64,000 bases of DNA from Chrysogorgia sp. JL179-B06 (GCA_035772405.1 JAYKKM010000312.1:416501-480500); one strand, 5' to 3'. Positions 39,906 to 52,365 are shown, counted from the stretch's first letter. Notes: generated by a model from the letters alone, not told the origin. Made by a program: numbers and translations.

Positions 39906-40743
39906 TCTAAATTCTAAACACAGCTTAAGTTGTGTTAGATACCACAGCTAAACATCCAGGCCGAGTAGCCGAGCACACCGAACCCAGCACTGCCCAGCAG
40001 CGTGCTGTCGTGACAGTGCACCTAGTAGTTTCTTGGTTACAATAATACAATTTACAGATATTGAAATAAATAGTATAAATATCTTTCAATCTTTGTGCCT
40101 GATTAAATTTAAAATATATTTGTCCAACTGTCCCAATATTGTTATGACAGCAAACATGCGTTATTTGTTGCCAAACTCGCTTGAAATGATGTAATCATTG
40201 TAATCATGTAATGATCAGTTGATCACATGTTTTGATGTTAAACCATTTAACCATGCACATAGCAAAACTCATGCTTTTTCACATTTGAATATTTGATTGG
40301 TTTTTTAATTTCTATTTTCATTATCGAATACTTATAATGTTAGACGTTTACAGCAAAATTAAGAATTTGCTTTATTCAATTATAGTATCAAACTAAATTA
40401 ATTATTAATATTGAGTATTTTGAACTAGTGCTGCCTTGAATTCCAAATCTTAAGTTGGTCTAAGACTGATAACAAGTTTTGAATACCGCAAACATTTAAT
40501 TTTTTGCACCCCCCTTGACCAAGGCCAACAGGGGTGTACACCCCTGTCCACCCCGCATATAAATCCACCACTGCATTTAAAGAGAAATACTCATGCAATA
40601 AACAAGTAGTTTGGACATACTGTACTGTAACTGGTATATTTCTAATAAAACGCAATTGGTTTTACATTACACAAATAATTAGCAAATATTAATGTATAAA
40701 TATCAAATAGTTTTAAGGATCAGTCTAATGTCACAAATTAACC

Positions 40744-41318
40744 TTAAAGCGAGGTATTAAAGTGGCCCAAAACTGATACCATAACCACGCAAACTAACCA
40801 CGGACCACATCCACTTTATAGTAGATTACACCAAGTCCTCAATATATGTTGTATATTAGTATTATCAGTATATTAGGGTTATTTTTGAGGTTTCCTTTAC
40901 TTAAACAGGTTTGCAAAACAAAACAACAAATTGCCTAACAAGGTGGATAATAATAACCAACCCCAAAACAACCCGCCACCTTACGAGTTTTCTATTTAGG
41001 TTAGGGTTTCTACTGCCGGTTAGAAAACTTGCGTTAGGCAGGGGGTTAGGATCTTTGTTGTTTTGGGGTCGATTATTATTATCCACCTCGTTAGGCAAAT
41101 TGTTGTTTCGTTTCGCAAACCCATATTTAAGTACAAGAAACCTCAAAAATAACACTAATACTGATAATACTAATACACTAACTGTAATTACTATAACATT
41201 ATAAATCACTACAACACATATTAAGGACTTGGTGTAATCTACTATAAAGTGGATGTGGTCCGTGGTTAGTTTGCGTGGTTATGGTATCAGTTTTGGGCCA
41301 CTTTAATACCTCTTAAAG
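40744..41318. mobile_element. fold-back MITE (~575 bp)
   Basis: Whole-length palindrome: TATTAAAGTGGCCCAAAACTG at the left pairs with CAGTTTTGGGCCACTTTAATA at the right, and pairing continues inward through GTGGATAATAATAACC to a short centre near 41030. No gene. Nested in the 9.4-kb element. Confidence 0.85.
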
Positions 41319-41436
41319 CAGGTAAATTTATATAATAGAATAGATATAAATATATATATATATACAGTACTGTATAAACATTATATTGACAGCTATATAA
41401 TTATAATAGAGTGAATATAAAATAATACAAATACTC

Positions 41437-41548
41437 AACAATTATTGGACGAGGTTGAGCGCGATAAATAGTGATTTGTCAGTGGCGAGTAGATCTGCGA
41501 GCCACTGACAAATCACCATATTTTGAGATAACCGAGTTCAATAATTGT
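41437..41548. repeat. hairpin MITE, CAATTATTGGACGAGG type
   Basis: CAACAATTATTGGACGAGGTT near 41437 and AACCGAGTTCAATAATTG at the other end, with GATTTGTCAGTGGC pairing GCCACTGACAAATC inside. Distant cousin of the hairpins at 8023 and 46626. Confidence 0.6.
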
Positions 41549-41655
41549 TTTATCATTCAATCTATTTGTTGTGAAATACATTTACATGTAGGACCATTTT
41601 AGTTACATTTTTCATGTTTTCACTGTTTGTTTTTGGTCTACTAAACAGGACAAGT

Positions 41656-41822
41656 TAGATTATCATTCACTTCGTTTCTATATCCTGAATTTTGATTGGT
41701 TAGTTTACCTGCAAATAACTCAGATGACTCAAATGCTCAGAAAATTATTTGCAGTATGACGTTATTTGCAGGTAAACTAACCAATCAAAATTCAGGATAG
41801 AAACGAAGTCAATGATAATCTA
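41656..41822. repeat. 167-bp hairpin MITE
   Basis: TAGATTATCATTCACTTCG pairs CGAAGTCAATGATAATCTA, and the match continues through CTGAATTTTGATTGGTTAG and GTTTACCTGCAAATAAC to a ~35-bp loop. Confidence 0.85.
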
Positions 41823-41865
41823 AAAGGTTGGTGTAATTCCAAACTACTGTATATACTATATATTG

Positions 41866-41897
<32 letters not shown>

Positions 41898-42029
41898 CAC
41901 ATAAATAATACCAGTTTACCCTATTTGCACAGTTTGCAATTGTTTATTCCATCTTACTTCTGAGTGCTGCCATGAAGGTGCAAATAGAGCATTCCAGTAG
42001 AATGTGTTGAGGAAATGATAGGATCCCCA

Positions 42030-42200
42030 TCATGCATAATAAACATAAATCAGATCCACCAATGCTTTATTTGAACATTCCATGAATGTCGGATCCTCCC
42101 CAGTAATAAAGACTTGTCGAATGTCCTCCAATGATCCAATACATGTAATTTTAAACTGTACCAGCTTGTCTTTAAGAATGTTCTCTACATTTGTAGATGA
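42030..42200 (-). CDS. candidate terminal exon inside the 9.4-kb element (56 codons)
   Basis: Minus strand: acceptor TTTCTCTTTACAG, then an open frame SSTNVENILKDKLVQFKI onward, ending YVYYA and TGA. Composition is protein-like and the acceptor is good. Together with exon candidates at 47614-47872 and 46121-46174 it could be part of one minus-strand gene carried by the transposon. No family recognised; linkage is not proven. Confidence 0.4.
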   Translation of the reverse strand, partial: SSTNVENILKDKLVQFKITCIGSLEDIRQVFITGEDPTFMECSNKALVDLIYVYYA

Positions 42201-42998
42201 CTGTAAAGAGAAATTATAATATATATTATATTCATACAGGTTATATTAATAATTCATGAGCTAATTATCCAATAATAAAGACCCATCTAGCCACAGGATT
42301 GCATTTGGATAACTAAGTCAAACACCGTGTCTCAGAACACTAAAATATCCTAATTACGTATGCCGATCAAATGTATTGTAGTGTTCAACTATTAACATAA
42401 CCCTCCCATGAGAGAATATCATCCAATCAAATATAACCTACACTTGTGTTAATTTGGGAAGCTATTTAAACAACTCCAGCTCGTGTCCCACCGGGATATC
42501 GAAACACCCGAAAACAATTAACAAAAACACTCGCACTACGCGCTCGTGTTTTCATACATTGTTTTCTCGTGTCTGGATATCCCGGTGAAACACTCGCTGT
42601 CGTTGTTCAAATATTACGTGAATGATTGTCACTATTTGTGATATGATTGTCACCATTAAATAGTTGTGTTGGTCATGTGGCTTTCACTTTGGTATGGCCA
42701 GGTTCACTTGGCAGTTGCCCATCCCGTCTGATGCTACTGGTTATATCTATAACAAGCCTGCAATTCACCACCCCCTGTAATTCATGGTGTGTATTGATCA
42801 TACTTCATAGACTTTCGAACAACTTATAACAACTACAAGGATAATAAGCTTAACTGCTTCTGAAAAACAACATTAAAATGTTTAGGCACATCTAGCATTG
42901 ACAACTAAGTGAATAAATTAAATTTAACTGATTAATAAATTATTTAATACATTTATTTATAAAGATGATTTAATAAATTAAATTTAACGTACAGTAAG

Positions 42999-43728
42999 AT
43001 GAAATGTTGTTTACCGTTCCTTAATATATTTTCTAGTTCCAGAGTTATAAAGATTTAAAGATGTCAAAATCAAGGGAAAATACAGAACAAACAAATTGCT
43101 GATTCAGCACAACTTTATGACGTCATATTGTTTGAATGTTAGTTTGGTGAATGTTTAAATTAACTATAGCTCAGTTACTATATGCCAGAATTAAATGAAC
43201 CTTTACACACAGATAGTGAAAGATGAAACACAGTTGATAATGTCACTGATTTTGTTGTCAAGGTAACACTGTTGTACCCAGGCCCCTTGCACGGATTTTA
43301 TAAATCACAATGTATTTATCACTGGGTGTATAATTTTCAAATTATTATAGTATAAATTTATTTTAGGCATGCATAGGTATGACAAGCACACGTCTGATAT
43401 TATTTTATTCTTATCAAGACAGAGTATGGTGTTTTATAAAATCCGTGCAAGGGGCCTGGGTACAACAGTGTTACCTTGACAACAAAATTAGTGACATTAT
43501 CAACTGTGTTTCATCTTTCACTATCTGTGTGCAAAGGTTCATTTGATTCTGACATATTAGTTCATTTAAACATTCACCAAACTAACATTCAAACAATATG
43601 ATGTCATACTCATAAATTTGTGCTGAATCAGCAATTTCTTTGTGCCATATTTTCCCTTGATTTTGACGTCTTTAAATCTTTATAACTCTGGAACTAGAAA
43701 ATATATCAAGGAACGGTAAACAGCATTT
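42999..43728. mobile_element. fold-back MITE (~730 bp)
   Basis: Arms match from GTTTACCGTTCCTTAATATA at the left to its inverse at the right, including AACACTGTTGTACCCAGGCC near the centre. A ~110-bp spacer lies around 43310-43430. No gene. Confidence 0.85.
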
Positions 43729-43739
43729 TGGTAAAAACA

Positions 43740-44395
43740 TTTAGTTGAAACTCTAATTTTATCTTGATTAGATTTCAGTGACATTGTATTTTATCTATAG
43801 TAAGAACGCTGTCAAACATAGTTATTGACATTTCTGACTATTCATTCTGTTGTAATTATTCTAATTAGTTATTTTATATGTCCTCATTCTATTTATCATA
43901 TTATAACCTTTATATATTGTACTTAAGGCCAAATAAAAAAAAATTGTGTAGTTCCGGTTACCCGACCGACCCTAGTTCAGCTCGCCCGTCCCTGTAAATT
44001 TTGTGACATATTTTTGCACCAAATGACTATTAGCCATAAAAAGGGTAGGTTTTATAGTTTTTACATAGACTTTAATGATAAAATAAGTTTTACCCTGGTA
44101 AAAAACATAAATAAGATCACTACGTGACCTGCCACCGTCGCTGGCTTTGTAACAATCGCCATTTTGCTAAATTAGTTCCCAGGCCATCATTCTTGCACAA
44201 CAATATAATGGAACAAGATGATGGCCTGTGTGGCAATAGACCAACAACTTTTCTCAAAAATAATAAAATCCCGATCTACCTAGCCTAATTTTTTTCAAGA
44301 TGCAACCGGAACCACATAATTTTAATTTACTTTTAATTTATTTATTTTTAATTAATAATTTACTTGGCCTAATTTCCTAGAATAAGTAATTATGT
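43740..44395. other. no gene recognised
   Basis: AT-rich interior of the 9.4-kb element. A short inverted pair around 44180-44230 (AGGCCATCAT...ATGATGGCCT) is the only structure noticed. Confidence 0.4.
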
Positions 44396-44398
44396 TAT

Positions 44399-44987
44399 AT
44401 ACCGTAGAATCTTGAAAGTAACCGACCACCGAAAGTAGCGGCCCCTTCGAAAGTAGCCACTTTTTTAAACAATTACTACGAACACCCGAAAGTAGCTGCC
44501 CCTCTTAAAGTAACTGCCATCCCCTGAAAGTAGCCGCCCCTCCGATCTTAAAGTAATGCCCCCCGCCCCCGAAAGTAGCCATAACTATTGTATAAATAAG
44601 TTGTAACATCTGTTTAACAATGTATTTTGAATGGCATGGATTAAAACATGTATAAAACTATATCAAATATTCAGGAATTTCAGACAGTAGTTATAAGTTT
44701 GTCTTTGTCATCGTTCAGACGTCCTGTTCCATTTCCGTTCGGTATCTGAATATTCAGTATCGAGTACGGTTAATTATTAGCATTATAAATTAAGTAACAA
44801 CTCTTATATAATTTAATCAAAATAAAACAAAACTTTGAAACATTGTGCAAAATGTATAGTAGTGGTTAAAACTTGGCCGATGCTAAAAATAACAACCCAA
44901 AAGTAACCGCCCCTCAGAAAGTAGCCGCCTTAGAGGTCACTAATTTCGAAAGTAACTGCCCCGGTTACTTTCGAGATTCTACGGTAT
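44399..44987. mobile_element. 589-bp element with GAAAGTAGCCGCCCC arrays
   Basis: Terminal inverted repeats ATACCGTAGAATCTTGAAAG and the inverse of ATACCGTAGAATCTCGAAAG; possible TAT duplication (44396-44398, 44988-44990), but TA cannot be excluded. At least nine copies of GAAAGTAGCCGCCCC-like motifs cluster in the outer ~180 bp at the left and ~90 bp at the right. Non-coding middle. Confidence 0.75.
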
Positions 44988-44999
44988 TATTACATCCAT

Positions 45000-46110
45000 T
45001 TCTTGTACCGGTAATTAGATATTAGTCTTCAATAGATGAAGAGCCTTCCATGAGGGATACTATGCTATTGAATAACCAATTTTTATTATTATTATTGTTA
45101 TTATTATTAATTAGCATAAGAAAATCTAATAGGAGATAAGTCAGGATCACTTTGAATTTTTATAAGAGAAAATTGTGGCTATATTAATGAAAATAAAATT
45201 ACATTGTACCAGTATACAGTGGCGCTTAATAGTTTTTGTAACTCTTTCGTGCGTGTAAAGTGCATGGAGTCTCAGTGTACATGCAGAGCGATTACACGTA
45301 CAAGATTGTGTACTGCGCTCAAAACTACACAGACTACACAAAGCTAATTGAGGCATAATACTCATTGTGATGTGTTTTCATTGAGGCATAATAAATTCTT
45401 TCATTTTGATTTGCACAAATTCGATGTCAACATGAAAGAATTCACCATGCCTCTATAGACACTATCAGATATCTATTTCTCACCTTTTGAATATTAAGCC
45501 CTGCTCGCTACTGGTACATGCAAGAAACTTGGTATAGTGCGTCTACATGTTATACACAAAGCTTTGTGTATTTTTGGTGTAATTACATGAAGATTGGGTG
45601 TAAAAATGCTGCGTGTACACGAAGATTACACGCAATTTAGTCCACGAAGGTGTTACAAAACTTTTAAGCATCACTAGTTTGAAGATATGAATTTTATCTT
45701 CTTGTGACATTGTGGTGAAAATAATATTTTACTCAATTGCTTTGCTAATTTGTAAAATACTGTTTTTACCACACAAAGATAAAACCATATACCGGTACAT
45801 AATTGCATCACCATTTAACATCATATATGTATGTATAATTAAACTCTGACCTACCCAATACTTTGAAGGATTACTGTACATCAACTCTGGGAATTTTTTG
45901 CAAGTACGCAATGTGCCATTCTTTTGTAGTCCCCTTGCTTAGGGTGGCCCAGAGAAGAATGATCCAATATCCACAATAAGATGTTTTCTCACTGGTAAGA
46001 CACTGATACACTGGAGAAAGTATAGGATGATACGTACACGGAAGAAAGTATAGGATTGGTTGTGTGTGGAGTTGAATATAAAGGCTGGTTAAAGATATTT
46101 ATGTCACTAT
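45000..46110. other. no firm gene; possible exon on the minus strand
   Basis: A minus-strand open stretch around 45880-45990 (WATLSKGTTKEWHIAYLQKI) has protein-like composition without convincing splice sites. The rest is AT-rich, with AAT repeats near 45090. Confidence 0.25.
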
Positions 46111-46120
46111 TATATGCCAG

Positions 46121-46174
46121 TCAGTTGGATGGTGTTAATTCCATGAAGGTCTGTAACTCCTCAACATCAACTAT
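46121..46174 (-). CDS. weak candidate exon, 17 codons and stop
   Basis: Minus strand: acceptor TTTTTATGTTTTAG followed by IVDVEELQTFMELTPSN and TGA. It could be an alternative last exon of the gene starting at 47872. Too short to be sure. Confidence 0.25.
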   Translation of the reverse strand: MVDVEELQTFMELTPSN

Positions 46175-46435
46175 CTAAAACATAAAAATCTCAAAATTAA
46201 CAATAATTTATAAACAAAATACAGAAACCGCAAATGACCTGCTACAATGAGCACACATTTTCTATTTAACAATTTACAATTATACAATCACGTGACTTAT
46301 ATATGCATTTCCATTGGTTCTTGCCCATGATCTATTGAAGGACAGATACATGGATGGCATCAAATCATGTCAGCAGCTATGTTTTTCTTTTTTCGTGCCC
46401 CAAACCTTTGGGGTTGTTTTTGATTGTATAAAACA

Positions 46436-46622
46436 AATAGATTCCATTTTTTGTTGTCTGTTCAGTTATAGATACATAGAGGACGTCAGATCGTGGTAAG
46501 AACATCAGTGACCCACTCGACTCTGTAGCTCGTGGGCCACTTTTTTTGTTCTTACAGGTACTACGTTCTGACATCATCTGTGCATCTATAACTGAACAGA
46601 CAGTGGCAAAATGGAATCTATT
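46436..46622. repeat. 187-bp hairpin MITE
   Basis: AATAGATTCCATTTT pairs AAAATGGAATCTATT, and TCTGTTCAGTTATAGAT pairs ATCTATAACTGAACAGA. The inner arms GTAAGAAC/GTTCTTAC close the stem. Confidence 0.8.
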
Positions 46623-47613
46623 TGTCAATTAGACAACGAGCTTGAGTTGTCTATGAGCAACCATGGTCAGTTTCTACTAAAGCAGAGTTAACATTTTCAA
46701 CAAATTACATGTATTTGAAACAAATTATTCAACAGCTTATTTGAAATGTTGTTAAACACCTTGAAAAGCAACTATTTTTGCTGCTCGTGCTCTATCACTC
46801 TTATATAGTAATATAGAGAGTGACCAGTAGCTCAACCAATAGAGGATTTGTGATAGTCCTAGTTTGTTTATACTAATATTTTATAACACTAAATGGTTTC
46901 TTTAGAAATTTGGTGTTCATATATTTTTTCATTGTGAAATTTGATTAATTTGCAGCTGAAACAGATAAATGTATGGCTATAGGAACAGGGATAACTACTT
47001 TAATACCACATTAACAAACATTTGTGATTTGGCTATAAAATTATAAATTAAAATAAGCTATAGTCTATAGAACCAACAAAGTCAATATTACTTTGCACAT
47101 TGCTTCAATTTCTGTTGCCAACATTTTAATTTATATATTTTATATATGATTTCAAAATAATAGTGTGAGCACTGCCATGCAATCTGCCAAAGGCAAAGGT
47201 TTCACTCCGTCGTCGACTCGTCTGCTCAGCCTCATTTATACCTCAACATGAACACAAATCACCAAAGCCCAAAGGTAAAAATGTAATCGAAGAGCATCTT
47301 CGCAGTATTCAAACATTTAACTTACTTTTTAATAAGCATGAATGGGAGTCTTCCTTGACAATTACATTTCGTTTCAAATAAAATATCAATTCGACGTCAT
47401 TCAACCTTTGACTCAAGTCGAGAAGGAAGACAGGAAGCCATCTTGGATTTCGACTTTAATTTAGTTCTCCGTGAAGCGTGATATAACGCGGAACCCGCGA
47501 GTTATAATCACGCGAGTACACTAAATAATTATTAAATACTCTAAAGTATACTAATTATTAATTTGCGTCGCAGGATTTTAACTAGAAGCGCATCAATGAC
47601 TGAGTTTACGTAC

Positions 47614-47872
47614 CTGGCTTAGGTCTTCGACCTGATTTACTTCCGTCAGGATAATGGCTTCGTCTTCGACCTGCTGTATTAGTTGTTTTCATTTTGAAGC
47701 GATATCCAGACTTTGGTAACACGGCCGAGAACTCACTGATATCTTTCGTTAAATGAACAAGCGAATCAATTAATTCATACGTGCTCATATTATAGAAATC
47801 TATAACGTGAAAATCGTATTGGAAGGTAAAAGCGATAACTGCGTGTCTCATGCAGTGATCACAACCAAACAA
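47614..47872 (-). CDS. candidate first exon inside the 9.4-kb element (86 codons)
   Basis: Minus strand: ATG at 47872, open for 86 codons with mixed protein-like composition (MSTYELIDSLVHLTKDISEF) and a basic end (AGRRRSHYPDGSKSGRRPKP), then a strong donor CCAG|GTACGT. The absence of stops and the donor support a real exon. Not recognised. Either the transposon's own gene or a captured host exon. Confidence 0.45.
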
Positions 47873-48329
47873 ACAAATTCAGCGCGCAGCGTTCTCATTG
47901 GTTAAGAATTATGACGCCTAGGTACAACCCGCATCCACCCGCATTGCTTCTCCAGAACCTTAGAACCCAACCTCGTACCCAGGCTCTTCCGGTTCCATGC
48001 GCTATATTTATGAATTTTTGGTTAAAAATGTTGTTAAAGACACTAAATAAACAAAAAGTTCATTCCATCCGCCAAACTGACGTCTCAGCGCCTTCGATTC
48101 CTGGCAGTCGAAAGTTCTCGACGTCATTTTAGCTCATGTTTGAGAGTGTTAACAAAGTTCCTCGATTTATCTACACGCGCGCCATATTGACGTTGATCGC
48201 GAAATGGCGCGCACGTGTAAATAAATCACCTTTTCGGATGCCAGAGTTGCCGTGGAGCAGATACATCATATTCCATGTCATTTCTTACACCTTCATGTTA
48301 TTCGGAAGATGTTTTAGTGAAAGGTGGTT

Positions 48330-48895
48330 AATCTAAATGTGTGTTAATCAAAAGGTGTGTTATTAAGGTGTGTTACTGAAAACTTGTGTTAATCAAAAGG
48401 TGTGTTACTGGAAACGTGTTTTGCTGAAAAGGTGTGTTAATCAAAAGGTGTGTTTATCAAAAGGTGTGTTATTTGAAAGGTGTGTTATTTTGGAGGGTGT
48501 ATTATTTAGAAAGGTGTGTTATCAAAAAGGTGTGTTATCAAAAAGGTGTGTTATGAGTAAAGTGTGTTATCAAAAAGGTGTGTTGTATTTCAAAAGGTGT
48601 GTTAATGTAAAAGGTGTGTTATTGCAAAAGGTGTGTTTTCTTTCAAAGGTGTGTTAAATTACACACCTTTGGTTGCGAAAAGGTGTGTAATCTAAAGGTG
48701 TGTTAACTAAAGGTGCGTTAGTTAACACACCTAGGTGTGTTAATGAACACAACTAGGTGTGTTAATGAACACACCAAGGTGCGTTAATGAACACACCAAG
48801 GTGTGTTTTTTAAAATAATTGTCAAAAGGTGTGTTAAATTAACACACCTTGGTGTGTTTTCTAACACACCTTGGTGTGTTTTCTAACACACCCTT
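48330..48895. repeat. right subterminal AAGGTGTGTTA array
   Basis: About thirty copies of AAGGTGTGTTA. The outer third alternates orientation into palindromes, while the inner part is mostly direct (AAAAGGTGTGTTATC). Frames through it are repeat translations. Confidence 0.9.
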
Positions 48896-49271
48896 TTTTA
48901 GAGTGCAGCATTTGTGCTGTTTAATGCAACATTCAAATTTAAGCAGGAAATAGTGTTGTAATTAATGGACCTTTTCATGGTACTTGAATAGTTTAAAAAT
49001 GACGAGTACAAAGTCTGCTGGCGTATAGTAAAACGGACGTTTCGTAGGATTCATCAGTTCAGTTTTTCCTTGTGTTATTACTATTGTTAAGACAATTACA
49101 TTGCTAATAAATCATAAACCATTAGAGTAATCGATTTTTAGCCTCGCTTCACACTATCGGTCGAATGTAAACATTTGACTGCTGAACAATGCCTACACAT
49201 TATAGACGCGCCAATCACCATCCTGTTACTGCTACTTTAATGGTTCTTCCCTTTCCGATCTCTTTTCACTT

Positions 49272-49748
49272 TAAAGTGTATATGAAATGAAAATTAAGTT
49301 TGTCTTATTTTAAAGAACTCTTGAAATGACAAAGGAACTCCATCCATCGTTTTTTCATATTGCTTTTCGTTCTTGAGATATTTGTTTGATATGTAAATAA
49401 CACACTGCATACATGTACGTCACATTAAATAATGAGTTGTTGTAAAAGTAGAAATATCGTTGAAGCTTTCAAACAAAGTCACACTAAACGCATCTATATA
49501 AGGGGTATTTGTCTTATGACATCTATAATAAATAATGAAAGTTTCGATAAACAGCAAATTTCAATAATATACTTGGTTTCTCAACAACTCATACAATGTG
49601 ACGCATGCAGTGTGTTATTTACATATCAAACAAATCGCAATATCTCAAGAACGAAGAGCGACATGGAAAAATATAGATGGAGTTCCTTTATAATTCAAGA
49701 GTTCTTTCAAATAAGACAAACTTAATTTTCATTTCATATACACTTTAA
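49272..49748. mobile_element. fold-back MITE, TTAAAGTGTATATGAAATGA type (~477 bp)
   Basis: Outer arms TAAAGTGTATATGAAATGAA and TTCATTTCATATACACTTTA. The pairing runs inward through GTTTGTCTTATTT and AACACACTGCAT. The frame at 49432-49725 is an arm translation. Shares its end with the 50620 element. Confidence 0.85.
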
Positions 49749-49749
49749 A

Positions 49750-50619
49750 ACTCGTCAACTGAGACTGTTTCTATCTATTACATTTATTTAGAGATATCCT
49801 CAAGTTTCGTTGGGCATCGAGATTTGTATATGTGCTAGTTTCTTTTCCACGTCTGGTCGAAAGCCTATATGTTCACCTTTGGAGCACGATTTGTCATAAG
49901 GTATGAGCACATGCAACTTATCATGCTATATTTATATATTTAGCCACAATTCTTTGCGCACAGTAAACAATTGTATCTTGCAGAATTAGCAGAAGATAGG
50001 GTTTCAAAAATATTCATATTGGTAAGAAAAAAGCCCTTACCTACTTAATTAATAATGTAAATTGTTTGAACCTAGATATATCAATAGAAGTTAGAAGTTG
50101 ATCATGCAGGTTGTTGTTGTCTTGAGAAAGTCTGTCGTTGGTGACTGTCGTTTCGACTCAGTGGCGGTCATTTTCAAAGCGGTAATATCTTCATTTGACT
50201 CTGAAGATGAACAACATCAGTCAACAATCACCTGCAACAACAGTCTTTCTTGAATTTTCAACCTGGACGATCAATTTCTACTTAATTCATGTTAGCATGT
50301 TAAAGTGCCTCTAATACAAATTATTATTTTTCGTTAAACGCTAATTGTGTTTTCCTAAATATTTATATACAAAAATGTTTTGATTTGGTTAAAATGCTCG
50401 ATTTTCTGTGTCCGGGAATGGATCTGATAACTACTGTTACGTAATTCCAGAACTTGGGTTAACAGTTGTACAATGTTTCTTCACTTATTTCATTGAGTGT
50501 GCGACGAAATCAAAATAATTTGGCGAATATGTACACTTGCGCTTCGTTCTGGAATGACGTCGCAACCCATCTCTCGCCCCAGATCTCCTTTACGCGGTCG
50601 TGGTCCAAGTATTCGTTAA
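49750..50619. other. no gene recognised
   Basis: AT-rich. A hairpin-like pair near 50108-50250 (GTTGTTGTCTTGAGAAAG and ...CAACAACAGTCTTTCTTG) is visible; otherwise nothing. Confidence 0.4.
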
Positions 50620-51081
50620 CTTAAAGTGTCTATGAAGTGAAAAATGCGCTAGCTTTTTTGCTTTAACGGACAAAGTAGCACAGCAGGAGCGTACACTGAA
50701 AATTTCAAGTACATCTGCTGCATAGTCTTCGAGCTATCAACTCTCAAAGTTTGTCCATTGGCATAGTTTAACGTTACAAAATAGGGAAAGACTGGGATTG
50801 AATATATGTTGTATATGACGTATGCAGATGATCATTAATGTTCAAATCCATTGTTCTTCTACATAGTACTGTAAGTACACCTGCATACGTCACAAGACAT
50901 TGAACCGCCCGTTTCAGATTTCACCAAAAACATTTAGCCATGCCAAACTTTGAGAGTTGATAGCTCGAAGACTATGCAGCAGATTTACTTGAAATTTTCA
51001 GTGTACGCTCCTGCCGTTTGCTACTTTGTCCGTTAAAGCAAAAAAAAGCTAGCGAATTTTTCACTTCATAGACACTTTAAA
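50620..51081. mobile_element. fold-back MITE, TTAAAGTGTCTATGAAGTGA type (462 bp)
   Basis: Arms pair over ~160 bp (ACTTAAAGTGTCTATGAAGT against its inverse; GCTCGAAGACTATGCAGCAG within). Related at the ends to 49272-49748. Confidence 0.9.
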
Positions 51082-51173
51082 GTTTCTACAACCCCAAGTT
51101 CTTTATTAATTTAGAGACATTATATATAATGTTAATAGTTGAGCAGTTAACTATTTCAGACATAGTTTGACGC

Positions 51174-51314
51174 TACTCTGGCTTTAATATTTTTTTTGAA
51201 CGTAACTTAAAAGTTACTGACCATGAGTATGACCCAACGTTTCGACACTCCAGGTTGGGTCATGGACAGTAACTTTTAAGTTAAAACTTTTTAAAGCCAG
51301 AGTAGCATCAAACT
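51174..51314. repeat. 141-bp hairpin MITE
   Basis: AGTTTGACGCTACTCTGGCT pairs AGCCAGAGTAGCATCAAACT. The inner arm AACTTAAAAGTTACTG pairs CAGTAACTTTTAAGTT. Confidence 0.85.
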
Positions 51315-52365
51315 GATTTATCTGATTTATCACCTGGTTGCGTTGGGAAATTATGTGTTAGTTAAATATTTCTTTGATTTGATCTTTCCTTTTATACTTC
51401 ATACATGTTTATGTTAAATTAAAATGCTATAATGAATGTTACGTTAACCCTGTAGGAATTTTGCTTCCTTACCTGCATTCCATGTAATAAACTGGTTGAG
51501 GATTTGACTAAAAAGTTCATAAAATATCTAGTATAGCATTCAAATATACCATCAACGTTTGGAATAGGTCAATTTTTAGCAGCAAAATATTGTATTTGAA
51601 ATGATTACTGGTTTGACGTCACATCATTAGCATTTCGGAAAACAAACCTTTATAGAACATCAACGCAAAGCTCAAGTCGTAAAATATTTTGGTATTCAAC
51701 TATTCACTTCATGTAGAATATATATTACTAATATCGTATTTGGGATTATAGGTACTCTAATGAAAAGTGTCGGTCATTTTCTCATCCATGAAATCTCCTC
51801 AGTGAAATTATCCGTAAATATTTTGTGAATCATTTATATCAATTATTAATTTTGTCTTTTAAGAAGACATATCTTAGAAAGTAATTATTTCTGTATTTTT
51901 GACAAAACTTCACGTGTTTGGTGAGTTTTCTTTCAAATTATGTCAGTCTCAACTTCCGCGAAACGTAGAAGACCAATGGACGAGGTTCAAACAAAAAAAT
52001 CATATCTGGTCCCCAGTGGATGTATGTGGATTGTGGAATGCAGAAAAGCATGAATGAATGAATACTTCGTATCGTCTGAAAACATAAAATTTAAACGCGC
52101 AATACACGACGGTTGACACTCACTCTTTAACAGGGCATAGAAAATCAAGGATTTAACCAAATAAAAAATTGCGTACTCATGAAAGACACAATTTGGTGGT
52201 TAGGGGCACTTCGGAAATTCAAGGTTTATTTGTTATTGAGTTAATTTAGATTTGAGGTAATTTAGGTTAGCATGTTAAATACCATGTTAATATGTTAAAC
52301 AATGTTTAGATGTATCTTGCTGATTAAGGTTCGCAATAAATTGTTTGTCTGTATATAATATGAAA
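51315..52365. other. no gene recognised
   Basis: AT-rich intron-like DNA with no convincing frame, RNA or repeat. Confidence 0.4.

Larger units (their letters stand above)
39542..48905. mobile_element. 9.4-kb DNA transposon with AAGGTGTGTTA arrays at both ends
   Basis: Ends CACTCTAAAAAATAAGGTGT and, inverted, CACTCTAAAAAAGGGTGTGT, flanked by CA (39540-39541 and 48906-48907). About 350 bp at the left and 570 bp at the right are arrays of AAGGTGTGTTA in both orientations, many as short palindromes (TAACACACCTAGGTGTGTTA). The start (CACT-C/G-TAAA), 2-bp duplication and subterminal arrays parallel the 3.9-kb element at 13450, so the two may be the same superfamily (EnSpm/CACTA-like). The interior holds several younger MITEs and candidate minus-strand exons but no clear transposase. 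Confidence 0.8.
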
